A stretch of DNA of 64,000 nt from Paenalcaligenes suwonensis (GTDB lineage Bacteria; Pseudomonadota; Gammaproteobacteria; Burkholderiales; Burkholderiaceae_B). The notes beneath the pieces were generated by a model. That model made no database searches. It was not told the origin of the DNA and saw nothing but the letters and a program-made list of their open reading frames with translations. The translations under genes and the position numbers were made by a program. How positions within the stretch are numbered: position 1 is the stretch's first letter; every line of letters begins with the position of its first letter. Positions 39,515 through 48,134 of the stretch are shown here, one piece after another. The stretch spans positions 1 to 64,000 of the forward strand of contig NZ_JAANPV010000002.1 of the NCBI RefSeq assembly GCF_011290505.1. The letters are read 5' to 3'.

Positions 39515-40633
39515 ATGTATTGTCGTTTTGAAAACCGCCTGACCCATCAGGCGTTAGTACTAGAAAACCCCGTTCATCGGGTAGCGGTATGGCACGCTCA
39601 CGAGCTGCCTGCCGCCTTTGAGGCCATTAACCGTGCACGCCACGAAGGCCTGTGGACAAGTTTACTGTTGGACTATGAGCTAGGTGCTGCCCTGCTATGC
39701 AACGGCGAGGCAAAAAGCGCTGCGCCTAGAGCTACCCCCTTGCTCACTGCCCAGTTTTATTCGTCTGCAGAGCAGACTTTACCTTGGGATGCTCCCACGC
39801 AAACGCCTACTTTACGCTGCACACTAGCCCAAGAAAAAGCGCATTACGTTAAGGCTATAGAACACATACGCAGCGACATTCACAACGGTGAGTACTACCA
39901 AGCCAACTACACCGTGCCCATCACAGTACAAAGCGATCTAGCTGCTGAGCAGGTGTATCGGGCGCTCGCCCACAGTCACCCCACGGCCTACTCGGCCTTT
40001 GTGGTAGATGGCGAACGCCAAATCGCGTCATTTTCACCCGAGTTATTCGTAGAGCGCTCTGGCGATACGCTACGGGTACGCCCCATGAAAGGCACACGCC
40101 CCCGTTTTGCCGACGCAGCAGAAGACCAAGCCTCGGCGCACGCGCTACGTCACAGCGAAAAAGACTGTGCAGAAAACGTGATGATTGTGGATTTGCTGCG
40201 TAATGACTTAGGCCGCTTGGCGCGCCCTGGTAGCGTAAAAGTGGAATCCTTACTAAACGTGGAGCAGTACCCCTCCGTCTGGACCATGACCTCTACCGTA
40301 CAAGCGCAGTGCGACGACTACGATATTGAAACGCTACTTGTGGCCCTTTTTCCGTGTGGCTCTATTACAGGTGCGCCTAAACTAGCCGCCATGCACGCCT
40401 TGCAACACCTAGAGCAGCGTCAACGCGGCATTTACTGCGGCAGCCTAGGCTGGATAGCACCTAATGGCGATTTTCGCTTCAACGTCGCTATACGCACCTT
40501 AGAATTCCACACACCTCATGATGCGGTGTTTGGTGTGGGTGGTGGCATTGTGTACGATTCTGATCCAGAATTAGAATGGCAAGAACTGCTGTGGAAAGCA
40601 CGTATTCTGGGCAGCCCTATTCTTACTGCATAA
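39515..40633 (+). CDS. pabB: Aminodeoxychorismate synthase component I
   Basis: A 372-residue chorismate-utilising enzyme that, with PabA, makes 4-amino-4-deoxychorismate for folate synthesis. Family features are R-P-M-K-G-T-R-P-R (the P-x-K-G-T motif, about residue 190), I-V-D-L-L-R-N-D-L-G-R, F-P-C-G-S-I-T-G-A-P-K and G-V-G-G-G-I-V-Y-D-S-D-P-E-L-E-W near the end. It is a compact PabB lacking part of the N-terminal tryptophan-sensor region, as in many Proteobacteria. A class IV aminotransferase, likely the lyase PabC, follows after 10 bases, completing PABA synthesis. Confidence 0.9.
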   Translation: MYCRFENRLTHQALVLENPVHRVAVWHAHELPAAFEAINRARHEGLWTSLLLDYELGAALLCNGEAKSAAPRATPLLTAQFYSSAEQTLPWDAPTQTPTLRCTLAQEKAHYVKAIEHIRSDIHNGEYYQANYTVPITVQSDLAAEQVYRALAHSHPTAYSAFVVDGERQIASFSPELFVERSGDTLRVRPMKGTRPRFADAAEDQASAHALRHSEKDCAENVMIVDLLRNDLGRLARPGSVKVESLLNVEQYPSVWTMTSTVQAQCDDYDIETLLVALFPCGSITGAPKLAAMHALQHLEQRQRGIYCGSLGWIAPNGDFRFNVAIRTLEFHTPHDAVFGVGGGIVYDSDPELEWQELLWKARILGSPILTA

Positions 40634-40643
40634 GGACGAAACC

Positions 40644-41270
40644 ATGAGCATACATCCCACGCTAATTGAAACTATGCGCGTAGAACATGCCCAGATCGCC
40701 CTGCTGGATGCCCATCTAGAGCGTCTTGCTCGTTCCGCCCAGCAACTGAATTACACCTTCTGCCACAACACCGTTTGTGAACACATTACCGAATACCTGT
40801 CACTGCTAACGTCTGGCGTATGGCGTTTGCGCCTGACATTAGATAACGAAGGGCAGCCAGTACTAGAGCATTCCGCACTGGAACCCGATGTGCAGCCTGT
40901 GAGTATCTTGTTAGCCGATACCCCACTGCCCGAAAGCCCATGGCTGAGCATTAAAAGCAGCCACCGCCCGTGGTATCAAGCGGCCAACCAAACCCTACGT
41001 ATGCAACCGCAGTTATTTGATGTGATTTTTTGCAATCAAGCGGGTGAGGTGTGCGAAGGTAGCCGCAGCAATATTTACCTCCAACGCGATGGCCAGTGGT
41101 TCACACCGCCTGTATCCTGCGGTTTGTTGCCTGGTGTGATGCGTTCGCAGTTACTGAAAAGCGGGCAAGCACACGAAGCGGTGCTCTACCCTTCTGATCT
41201 CAAAAATGCAGACGCCATACGCGTATCCAACGCACTACGTGGCTGGTTAGACGCCAACATTCAGGCTTAA
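40644..41270 (+). CDS. pabC: Class IV aminotransferase, probable aminodeoxychorismate lyase
   Basis: A 208-residue fold-type IV PLP protein, shorter than full PabC (about 270). Conserved: E-T-M-R-V near the N terminus, L-D-A-H-L-E-R-L, E-V-C-E-G-S-R-S-N-I-Y, and G-L-L-P-G-V-M-R-S (about residues 157-165). The segment carrying the PLP lysine of longer members is not obvious here; members of this short subgroup are described as PabC-like, so catalytic status is uncertain. It directly follows pabB and would produce p-aminobenzoate with it. The last 4 bases overlap the convergent tcdA stop. Confidence 0.75.
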   Translation: MSIHPTLIETMRVEHAQIALLDAHLERLARSAQQLNYTFCHNTVCEHITEYLSLLTSGVWRLRLTLDNEGQPVLEHSALEPDVQPVSILLADTPLPESPWLSIKSSHRPWYQAANQTLRMQPQLFDVIFCNQAGEVCEGSRSNIYLQRDGQWFTPPVSCGLLPGVMRSQLLKSGQAHEAVLYPSDLKNADAIRVSNALRGWLDANIQA

Positions 41271-42061
41271 GCTTTCTGAGCGCTGCTCAAAATACGGTTA
41301 ATTGCCAACTGAGCAGCAGCTAGCCCCATGCTGGCTGTTAGCGTCACCGCCGAACCATACCCCGCACACGACAACCCCTGTGGTGCCTCTGTGGCCTCTC
41401 CTTGACGCCACAACTCGGGCATCACGGCACTTTCCTCTACCCATAAACAGGTCACCCCCATTTTGGGCACTCGCGAGCCTTTTTCGGGTTTAGGCTTAGG
41501 AAAGCCATATTGCTTACGCAACTGATTACGCAGTCTCGCTAACAGCGCATCGTGCGATGTTTGGGATAAGTCAGTACTGCGTAACGCCAATACATCACGC
41601 TTACCGCCTGCTGCCCCACACACAATCAATGGCACCTTATGACGTTTAGCCTCTACCACCATAGCCAGTTTGGCGCTGATCTGATCCGTACAATCGATGA
41701 ACACATCCGGCTGCATTTGCAGCAGGCTGACGATGTTCTCGGCACTGACAAAATCATCCACAATCTCTACCTGAGCCTGAGGATTAATGTCAGCAATACG
41801 CTCAGCCATCGCCACGGCCTTCGCCTTACCAATAGTGCTACCCAAGGCAGGCAACTGCCTATTAATGTTGGATTCGGCGATGTGGTCCAAATCAATCAAC
41901 GTGATCTTGCCTACACCATGACGTGCAACGGCTTCCGCGCACCAACTGCCTACACCGCCTATACCCGCGATCATGACATGCGCAGCAGAAAACCCTGCCG
42001 TACTGCCAGCACCATATAAACGGTCTAGCGCACCAAAACGCCGTTCAAAGCTCTCGCTCAT
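41267..42061 (-). CDS. tcdA: tRNA threonylcarbamoyladenosine dehydratase
   Basis: A 264-residue E1-like (ThiF/MoeB fold) enzyme, TcdA (CsdL/YgdL), which converts t6A to the cyclic ct6A form in tRNA. The nucleotide-binding motif G-I-G-G-V-G-S-W is at about 33-40, followed by D-L-D-x-I-x-x-S-N-I-N-R-Q (about 57-69), which is diagnostic for this group. The C terminus (L-T-A-S-M-G-L-A-A-A) is also typical. Its start is 141 bases before chaC in the opposite direction. The t6A-related sua5 gene also occurs in this window. Confidence 0.9.
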   Translation of the reverse strand: MSESFERRFGALDRLYGAGSTAGFSAAHVMIAGIGGVGSWCAEAVARHGVGKITLIDLDHIAESNINRQLPALGSTIGKAKAVAMAERIADINPQAQVEIVDDFVSAENIVSLLQMQPDVFIDCTDQISAKLAMVVEAKRHKVPLIVCGAAGGKRDVLALRSTDLSQTSHDALLARLRNQLRKQYGFPKPKPEKGSRVPKMGVTCLWVEESAVMPELWRQGEATEAPQGLSCAGYGSAVTLTASMGLAAAQLAINRILSSAQKA

Positions 42062-42202
42062 TAGCTACTATCCTTTGCATTCAAAACTACAGGCTTGCGT
42101 GAATTACCCCACATTTTAACGCGTGGTTTCGCCAGTAGTGGCCGGTTGTTCTACAATATAAGACTATCTTCTGTCAATGGAATCTTCTACTAAGCCATTA
42201 CC

Positions 42203-42865
42203 GTGAACACCTACCCTGTTTCTGACGTACCCACTCCCGCTTCTTTTAAGCAGCTTAGTGACGCTGAACGTAATGAATCCATGCAGCATAGCTTGCAGCA
42301 CTGGACACCCGGCACGGATGTCTGGGTCTATGGCTATGGCTCGCTAATCTGGCGCCCAGAATTCGATTTTCTGGAGCAACGTCATGCCAGATTGCATGGT
42401 TACCACCGCTCGTTGTGTTTGTGGTCGCATATTAATCGCGGCACACCCGAGCGCCCAGGGGTAGTATTTGGTCTGGACAATGGCGGCTCTTGCCGTGGCA
42501 TGGCATTTAGAATTGCTGGTCACGAAGTACCTGAAGCCTTTGACGCGCTATGGCGCAGAGAAATGCCCAGCGGCGCGTACATTCCCCGTTGGCTGCCTTG
42601 CCATACCGAACACGGTATGGTGAATGCCTTGGTATTTGTGATGAACCGCAGTTACCAAGGCTATGTGCCCCGTATGCCGCTTGAACAGCTGATTCATGTC
42701 ATCTATGGTGCCCATGGCATTAATGGGCCCTGCATTGAGTACGTAATGGAAACAGCTGAAGCCCTAAAAAGGTCTAAAATTGAAGACAAACGTCTGCAAA
42801 GCCTAGTACAAGCCTTGCAAAGTAGTTCGTCTTTATTTCCCTCTTCTGCACTACACACAGCCTGA
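42203..42865 (+). CDS. chaC: Glutathione-specific gamma-glutamylcyclotransferase (ChaC family)
   Basis: A 220-residue protein of the ChaC family, which cleaves glutathione to 5-oxoproline and Cys-Gly. Conserved Y-G-Y-G-S-L-I-W-R-P-E-F is at residues 43-54 (substrate loop); the catalytic Glu should be in F-D-A-L-W-R-R-E. The start is GTG at 42203. It forms a row with pdxH (after 4 bases), a flavin reductase and purU, so this may be one operon. Its role is cytoplasmic glutathione turnover. Confidence 0.9.
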   Translation: MNTYPVSDVPTPASFKQLSDAERNESMQHSLQHWTPGTDVWVYGYGSLIWRPEFDFLEQRHARLHGYHRSLCLWSHINRGTPERPGVVFGLDNGGSCRGMAFRIAGHEVPEAFDALWRREMPSGAYIPRWLPCHTEHGMVNALVFVMNRSYQGYVPRMPLEQLIHVIYGAHGINGPCIEYVMETAEALKRSKIEDKRLQSLVQALQSSSSLFPSSALHTA

Positions 42866-42869
42866 CATC

Positions 42870-43502
42870 ATGAGCCTTTCTGACTACCGCAATGAGTACA
42901 CCCGTTTCACGTTAGACGAAAGCGGGCTGGATCCCAACCCTCGCGTACAGTTTCATCACTGGTTAAAAGAAGCCATGGATGACAACGCCGTAGAACCTAC
43001 TGCCATGACACTGTCTACAGTGAACGCAGCGGGACAACCTACATCGCGTATTGTCTTGCTTAAAGGCTATGAAGACGATGGCCTGCGTTTCTTTACCAAC
43101 TTTGATTCGCGTAAAGGGCAAGAGCTGGCACAAAACAATCGCGCTTGCCTGATGTTCTTCTGGCCTACCTTGCACCGCCAAGTACGCTTTGAAGGCAGTG
43201 TGCAAAAGCTAAGTGCAGACATTGCCGACGAGTACTTTCACAGCCGTCCGGTAGAGTCACGTATCAGTGCGATTGCCTCGCCGCAAAGCCATCCCGTACG
43301 CAACCGTGCAGAGTTAGAACAACGCGTACAAGAATTGGAAAAAGAATTTGGCGACCAACCACCACGCCCAGAAAATTGGGGTGGTTACGTCTTGGTGCCT
43401 GATTACATTGAATTTTGGCAAGGCCGTGCTTGCCGCTTACACGATAGGTTTGCATTTAATCTCACAGATTCCGCATGGACTGTATCGCGTTTAGCGCCTT
43501 GA
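42870..43502 (+). CDS. pdxH: Pyridoxamine 5'-phosphate oxidase
   Basis: A 210-residue FMN enzyme making pyridoxal 5'-phosphate from pyridoxamine or pyridoxine phosphate with oxygen. Conserved R-I-V-L-L-K-G (residues 60-66), F-F-T-N-F-D-S-R-K-G, the W-G-G-Y mid segment and the C-terminal W-Q-G-R-A-C-R-L-H-D-R FMN/PLP-binding stretch. Length fits the family (about 210-220). It lies between chaC (4 bases) and the flavin reductase (1 base). Confidence 0.94.
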   Translation: MSLSDYRNEYTRFTLDESGLDPNPRVQFHHWLKEAMDDNAVEPTAMTLSTVNAAGQPTSRIVLLKGYEDDGLRFFTNFDSRKGQELAQNNRACLMFFWPTLHRQVRFEGSVQKLSADIADEYFHSRPVESRISAIASPQSHPVRNRAELEQRVQELEKEFGDQPPRPENWGGYVLVPDYIEFWQGRACRLHDRFAFNLTDSAWTVSRLAP

Positions 43503-43503
43503 T

Positions 43504-44034
43504 ATGGTAGTGTATGCCGCCATGTCTGAACAGCTTTCTCCCCCCGCATTTGATACGCCTTTTTTCAAGTCTGCGCTTAGCCGCTTTGCAACAGGTGTCA
43601 CGATCATTACCACTGAAGGGCTGGCCCCTGAGCGCGAGCCCTGGGGGCTCACGGCCAGTTCATTCAATACGCTATCGCTAGATCCACCGCTCATTGTCTG
43701 GTCACTAGACAAGCAAGCGCGATCATTGCCGCACTTTTTGCACGCCCCCAGCTATGTGATCCATGTGCTGGGCGCTGCCCAAGAAAAAATGGCTAAACGT
43801 TTCGCCATGGGCCCTCAAGCTGAACGTTTTCACGGCCATACTCTAGGTCGTGCACCGGGTGGCACCTTGATGCTAGAAGACCAAGGCTTCTGCGCTTGGT
43901 TTGAATGCCGCAATGTCAGCCAGCATGAGGCTGGTGATCATTACCTGTTCATCGGACAGGTGGAGCACTGTACCCACAGTGATAACTCCCCACTGATTTA
44001 CCATGCCAGCAAATTTGCGCTGACACCGCGTTAA
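43504..44034 (+). CDS. Flavin reductase-like FMN-binding protein
   Basis: A 176-residue protein of the flavin reductase-like (FMN-binding split barrel) family. The N-terminal F-A-T-G-V-T-I-I-T-T is typical of the first strand; W-G-L-T-A-S-S-F-N-T-L-S-L-D-P-P-L-I (about residues 40-57) is the FMN-binding segment; H-A-S-K-F lies near the end. Members supply reduced flavin to monooxygenases. No monooxygenase partner is adjacent. Start 43504 nearly touches the pdxH stop; ATG 43522 (M-S-E-Q) is an alternative, and neither has a clear Shine-Dalgarno. Confidence 0.87.
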   Translation: MVVYAAMSEQLSPPAFDTPFFKSALSRFATGVTIITTEGLAPEREPWGLTASSFNTLSLDPPLIVWSLDKQARSLPHFLHAPSYVIHVLGAAQEKMAKRFAMGPQAERFHGHTLGRAPGGTLMLEDQGFCAWFECRNVSQHEAGDHYLFIGQVEHCTHSDNSPLIYHASKFALTPR

Positions 44035-44073
44035 GCATTACCCAACAATTTTAATTACCCTCTACACCTCACA

Positions 44074-44925
44074 ATGTCCGACTTCATCCTGACCCTTTCC
44101 TGTCCTGATCGCACAGGTATCGTCCACGCTGTTACTGGCTGGCTGCTACAACAACACGGCAACGTGGTAGAAGCCCAGCAATTTGGTGATGCCGAAACCC
44201 AGCGATTCTTCCTGCGCATTCACTTCTCGGTGTCAGGCAAGGAAACCAACGTAACCGAACTGAACGAAGCGTTTGCACCCGTGGCTACTGAGTTCAACAT
44301 GGAAGCACATATCCATGATGCCAGCCGCAAAGCTCGTATTTTGATTCTGGTTAGCCGTCAGGGCCACTGTTTAAACGACCTGCTGTTCCGTACACACAGC
44401 GGTCAGTTGCCAGTAGAGATTGCAGCGGTATTGTCCAACCACCAAGACCACGCCACGCTGGCATCGTCGTACAACATTCCGTTCCACCACCTACCAGTTA
44501 CGCCTGAAACCAAAGCCGAACAAGAACAACAAATTCTGCGCTTTGTGGATACCTTGGGTGTAGATTTGGTGGTGTTGGCGCGCTACATGCAGATCTTGTC
44601 TCCAGAGCTGTGCCGTGCATTGTCTGGTCGTGCCATCAACATTCACCACAGTTTCTTGCCTAGCTTTAAAGGTGCACGTCCTTACCACCAAGCGCATGCT
44701 CGCGGCGTGAAGATTATTGGTGCTACGGCTCACTACGTGACTGAAGATCTGGATGAAGGCCCAATCATTGAGCAAGATATTGAGCGTGTGAATCACTCTA
44801 TGAGTGCGCATCAACTGACTCAGGTCGGTAGTGATGTGGAGTCACTGGTGCTGTCCCGTGCTGTGGCTGCCCACGTGCAACATCGTATTTTGCTGAACGG
44901 CCAACGTACTATTGTGTTCCGTTAA
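44074..44925 (+). CDS. purU: Formyltetrahydrofolate deformylase
   Basis: A 283-residue hydrolase releasing formate from 10-formyl-THF, which balances one-carbon pools and feeds PurT. The N-terminal ACT domain (residues 1-80; L-S-C-P-D-R-T-G-I-V) is the regulatory part. The C-terminal formyltransferase-like domain has H-C-L-N-D-L-L-F-R, L-A-R-Y-M-Q-I-L-S, I-N-I-H-H-S-F-L-P-S-F-K-G-A-x-P-Y and D-E-G-P-I-I-E-Q-D. Length and motifs match PurU. A strong terminator follows 30 bases later, ending the chaC-pdxH-purU row. Confidence 0.95.
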   Translation: MSDFILTLSCPDRTGIVHAVTGWLLQQHGNVVEAQQFGDAETQRFFLRIHFSVSGKETNVTELNEAFAPVATEFNMEAHIHDASRKARILILVSRQGHCLNDLLFRTHSGQLPVEIAAVLSNHQDHATLASSYNIPFHHLPVTPETKAEQEQQILRFVDTLGVDLVVLARYMQILSPELCRALSGRAINIHHSFLPSFKGARPYHQAHARGVKIIGATAHYVTEDLDEGPIIEQDIERVNHSMSAHQLTQVGSDVESLVLSRAVAAHVQHRILLNGQRTIVFR

Positions 44926-44954
44926 TTTGGGATGCTTTTTTAGCTGTGCTGAAG

Positions 44955-44984
44955 AACCTCTGGTGTAATGCCAGAGGTTTTTTT
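44955..44984 (+). terminator. Terminator after purU
   Basis: AACCTCTGG (44955-44963) pairs perfectly with CCAGAGGTT (44971-44979), followed by a T run to 44984. It lies 30 bases after the purU stop and ends the plus-strand block. Confidence 0.9.
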
Positions 44985-44985
44985 G

Positions 44986-45373
44986 TTTGTGACGTGTGTA
45001 TTGCTTATTGCTGATGAGGTGGCAGATGAGATGCCGTATTCATCGCACACGCTGGGGGACTGCTGAACAACTTTTTATGATTTGAGACACCAAATCAAAA
45101 AAGTTTTCCTCCGCCTCCCCTGAGCTATTTCAATGAATAGGCTTACAGCCTTTTCTTAAGCAGCAGTATGATTTGCCACAGAAGTACATACAGCTAACAA
45201 CTACCTCTGCATATAAACCGTGGCAAGCGACGAAGGAAAGGCGAATGGAAGTGTTTTTTTATTTGGTTTACAAATTAAAAAATACTTTCGCAGCCTTAGG
45301 CTATGGCAGCAGGTGGTTACTAAGCGGGCTTTGCAGCCTTAATCATGCAGTCCAATCGTGAGCAATCAGGCTG
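44986..45373. other. Intergenic region with a long AT-rich inverted repeat
   Basis: 388 bases lie between the purU terminator and the LysR gene. An inverted repeat at 45069-45105 pairs AACTTTTT-AT-GATTTG with CAAATC-A-AAAAAGTT around ACACC (13-14 bp with a small bulge) and may act as a minus-strand terminator of the LysR gene. A 38-codon reading frame from 45245 to 45361 has AAGGAAAGG upstream but its composition is not gene-like. No gene is claimed. Confidence 0.45.
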
Positions 45374-46267
45374 TTAGCTTTTAGCCGGTAACCCCAGTTT
45401 CCGCTTGATCCAATCCCGAAACGCCACCAACGCTTCCATATTTTCGTTATCCACAGGGTAACTAAAGAAGTACGCTTCACGCCCTGCCAAAGTACCATCA
45501 TGCGCCGTCACTAAACTGCCGTTTTGCAGTTCGCTTTCCACCAAAAAACGGGGAATTAAACCTACGCCCATGCCTGCTCGCACCGCTAGCAAGGTTAAGG
45601 AAAACAGCTCATAGCGTGGCCCAGCTTCGGCTGTGGGTGTGTGCTCTAAGCCTTGCTCTCGGTACCACATGCGCCACGCATCGGGTCTAGAGATCATGTG
45701 CAAGTGCACCATGTTCGCTATTTGCCCCTGTGCGGTTGCCAGGGTTGCAGGTGTGCAAACGGGTACTAAGTCGTTTTCATCAAAGAGTTTGATACCCTGC
45801 GTGCGTGGCCACAGTTGTGCCGCGTGGTAAATGGCTGCATCAAAGGGGTTGTCGGCAAACTGGAAGGGCAATGTGCGTATAGACAGGTTAATCGTAATAT
45901 CTGGCCTAACTTTGCCGAACTCTGCCAAGATAGGCATTAGCCACACGGTAGCTAAGGTGGGCAGCACGGCTAAGTGTAAGCTACGCCCCATGGCTGAACG
46001 CGTCATGAGGCTAAGCGTATCTTTTTCTAATTGCTCTAGGTGCAAACGTACCCGCGCGGCGTATTCTGCCCCCGCATCCGTCAAGGCAATACGGCGTCTG
46101 ACACGGGTAAGCAATTGCACACCCAAACTTTCTTCCAGCCCAGCTACCTGTCGGTACACCGCACTGTGCGTGAGCGACAGCTCTTCCGCCGCCCGTGAAA
46201 ATGTTCCCAGTCGTGCCGTGGCCTCGAAGGCTTGTAGCGCGCCTAAACTTGGTACTCCGTGTCTCAT
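45374..46267 (-). CDS. LysR-family transcriptional regulator (GcvA-like)
   Basis: A 297-residue LysR-type regulator. The N-terminal winged helix-turn-helix (residues 5-65) shows P-S-L-G-A-L-Q-A-F-E-A-T-A-R-L-G-T-F-S-R-A-A-E-E-L-S, typical of the GcvA/AmpR-like subgroup; the C-terminal periplasmic-binding-protein-like effector domain follows. It is divergent from the TPP enzyme and glutaryl-CoA dehydrogenase genes across 149 bases and is therefore the likely regulator of that pair. The inducer is not known; a glutarate or related metabolite is a guess from context. Confidence 0.9.
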   Translation of the reverse strand: MRHGVPSLGALQAFEATARLGTFSRAAEELSLTHSAVYRQVAGLEESLGVQLLTRVRRRIALTDAGAEYAARVRLHLEQLEKDTLSLMTRSAMGRSLHLAVLPTLATVWLMPILAEFGKVRPDITINLSIRTLPFQFADNPFDAAIYHAAQLWPRTQGIKLFDENDLVPVCTPATLATAQGQIANMVHLHMISRPDAWRMWYREQGLEHTPTAEAGPRYELFSLTLLAVRAGMGVGLIPRFLVESELQNGSLVTAHDGTLAGREAYFFSYPVDNENMEALVAFRDWIKRKLGLPAKS

Positions 46268-46291
46268 GGTTTACCCGTATCTGATTACAAA

Positions 46292-46305
46292 TGTTGCGCT
46301 GCAAC
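46292..46305. promoter_or_regulatory. TGTTGC..GCAAC palindrome in the LysR/TPP intergenic region
   Basis: TGTTGCGCTGCAAC contains perfect GTTGC/GCAAC arms around GCT, in the 149-base region between the divergent LysR and TPP-enzyme genes. The 10-base word CTGCAACTAT occurs here (46299-46308) and again at 46409-46418, overlapping the TPP-gene start codon. The same TGTTGC-NN-TGCARC form stands upstream of the phasin. It is a likely operator; the bound protein is unknown. Confidence 0.4.
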
Positions 46306-46416
46306 TATCTGCTGCACCAAACATTCTCTACTATATTTTTTGGTCGTGCATTTAACACACGATGATGTGCAATTTTATCAATTGATTTGTGCCACAAACG
46401 CACATAACCTGCAACT

Positions 46417-48117
46417 ATGACTACTACTACAAAAACACATATGCAACACTCCCGTTTAGGTGGCCATCTGCTGGTAGACCAGTTGGTCAAACAAGGTGTT
46501 CAGCACGTTTTTTGCGTGCCAGGTGAAAGTTACCTGGCCGTATTAGACGGGCTGCATGACGCCAAGGTTGATATTACCGTATGCCGTCAAGAAGGAGGCG
46601 CAGCCATGATGGCTGATGCTTACGGCAAACTTACGGGCCAACCAGGGATTTGCATGGTCACACGTGGCCCCGGTGCATCCAATGCACTGGCTGGCGTACA
46701 CATTGCTCAACAAGATTCCACACCACTGATTTTATTTGTAGGCCAAATTGAACGTGGCATGCGTGAGCGTGAAGCATTCCAAGAAATGGACTACCGCGCT
46801 GTGTTTGGTACGCAGTGCAAGTGGGCGACAGAAATTGATCAAGTTGATCGTATTCCTGAAATTGTAGCTCGTGCGTTTCATATTGCTACCAGCGGCCGTC
46901 CTGGCCCTGTGGTCATTGCCTTGCCTGAAGACATGCTAATTGAAACCAGCACGGCCACAGATGCACGTATTCCAGAACCCGTCAGTGGCGGTTTAAGTAG
47001 TAGTCAATTGCAATCCTTAGATGAACTACTGTCTAACGCCAAAAAACCGTTGGCTATTTTAGGCGGTAGCGGTTGGACAGCTGAAAGCCGCAAGGCTTTC
47101 CAGGATTTTGCAGAAAAAAACAATCTACCTGTTGCCGTGCAATTCAGGCGGCAAGCCCTGTTCTCTGCCGACCACCCTAATTACATTGGTGATGTAGGCT
47201 TGGGCGTGAACCCCAAACTGATTGCCGCTATCAAAGAGGCCGATACCATTTTGCTGTTGGGCGGACGCATGTCCGAGGTACCTAGCCAAAGCTATACGTT
47301 GTTTGATATACCAACCCCCCAGCAAACACTGATACACGTGCACCCTGACGTCAGCGAGCTCAACCGCACGTACCAGAACACGCTAGGTATTGCCTTGACT
47401 CCTAGCGATTTTGTAGCAGCATTACCTGCCAAGCTGAGCCGCACTTCCGCCGACGCCGAACGTGTCAACACCTTGCACCAAAACTATTTAGCATGGAGCA
47501 CACCGGATGCTATTCGTAGCCCGGGTAAGTTCCACATGGCAGATGTCATGAGCTACTTGCGTACAGCCTTGCCTGCTGACGCCATCATGTGCAATGGTGC
47601 CGGCAACTACGCCACATGGCTGCATCGCTTCCACCGCTTTAACGAATTTGGCACACAGCTAGCACCTACCTCTGGCTCTATGGGCTATGGTTTGCCTGCG
47701 GCGGTTGCCGCCAAACGCATCAACCCCGAATCTACCGTTGTCTGCTTTGCAGGCGATGGCTGCTTCATGATGCACGGCCAAGAATTTGCCACAGCGGTGC
47801 AATACGACCTGCCTATTATCGTTTTACTGATTGATAACGGTATGTACGGCACCATCCGTATGCACCAAGAACGTGAATACCCGGGCCGCGTATCAGCCAC
47901 GGTATTGAAAAACCCCGACTTCGCCCGTTATGCTGAAGCCTTTGGCGGCTACGGCGAGCGGGTAGAAAATAGCGCTGACTTCCCTGCTGCTTTCGAGCGT
48001 GCACGGGCAAGCGGCAAACCCGCAATTTTGCACTGCTTGCAGGACCCCCAAGCCATTACACCAAGTATGAGCTTAGACCAGATCCGCGAGCATGCACTAA
48101 ACACTCAACATCGTTAG
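46417..48117 (+). CDS. Thiamine pyrophosphate-dependent enzyme (acetolactate synthase-like)
   Basis: A 566-residue TPP enzyme of the acetolactate synthase large-subunit / benzoylformate decarboxylase superfamily. The catalytic glutamate is in V-P-G-E-S-Y (about residue 40). The C-terminal TPP motif G-D-G-C-F-M-M-H-G-Q-E-F-A-T-A (about 446-460) through L-I-D-N-G-M-Y-G-T is complete. No small regulatory subunit is adjacent, so it is probably not the biosynthetic IlvB; a decarboxylase or carboligase role in an acid-degradation pathway is possible. It lies 17 bases before glutaryl-CoA dehydrogenase under the divergent LysR regulator. Start 46417 has no clear ribosome binding site; ATG 46441 is an alternative. 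Confidence 0.85.
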   Translation: MTTTTKTHMQHSRLGGHLLVDQLVKQGVQHVFCVPGESYLAVLDGLHDAKVDITVCRQEGGAAMMADAYGKLTGQPGICMVTRGPGASNALAGVHIAQQDSTPLILFVGQIERGMREREAFQEMDYRAVFGTQCKWATEIDQVDRIPEIVARAFHIATSGRPGPVVIALPEDMLIETSTATDARIPEPVSGGLSSSQLQSLDELLSNAKKPLAILGGSGWTAESRKAFQDFAEKNNLPVAVQFRRQALFSADHPNYIGDVGLGVNPKLIAAIKEADTILLLGGRMSEVPSQSYTLFDIPTPQQTLIHVHPDVSELNRTYQNTLGIALTPSDFVAALPAKLSRTSADAERVNTLHQNYLAWSTPDAIRSPGKFHMADVMSYLRTALPADAIMCNGAGNYATWLHRFHRFNEFGTQLAPTSGSMGYGLPAAVAAKRINPESTVVCFAGDGCFMMHGQEFATAVQYDLPIIVLLIDNGMYGTIRMHQEREYPGRVSATVLKNPDFARYAEAFGGYGERVENSADFPAAFERARASGKPAILHCLQDPQAITPSMSLDQIREHALNTQHR

Positions 48118-48134
48118 AACACTAGGAGAATCAC

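Noticed and set aside
45245-45361. A 38-codon frame with AAGGAAAGG before the ATG
   Set aside because: No family resemblance, AT-rich start and Trp/Leu-rich end; kept only as a note in the intergenic entry.
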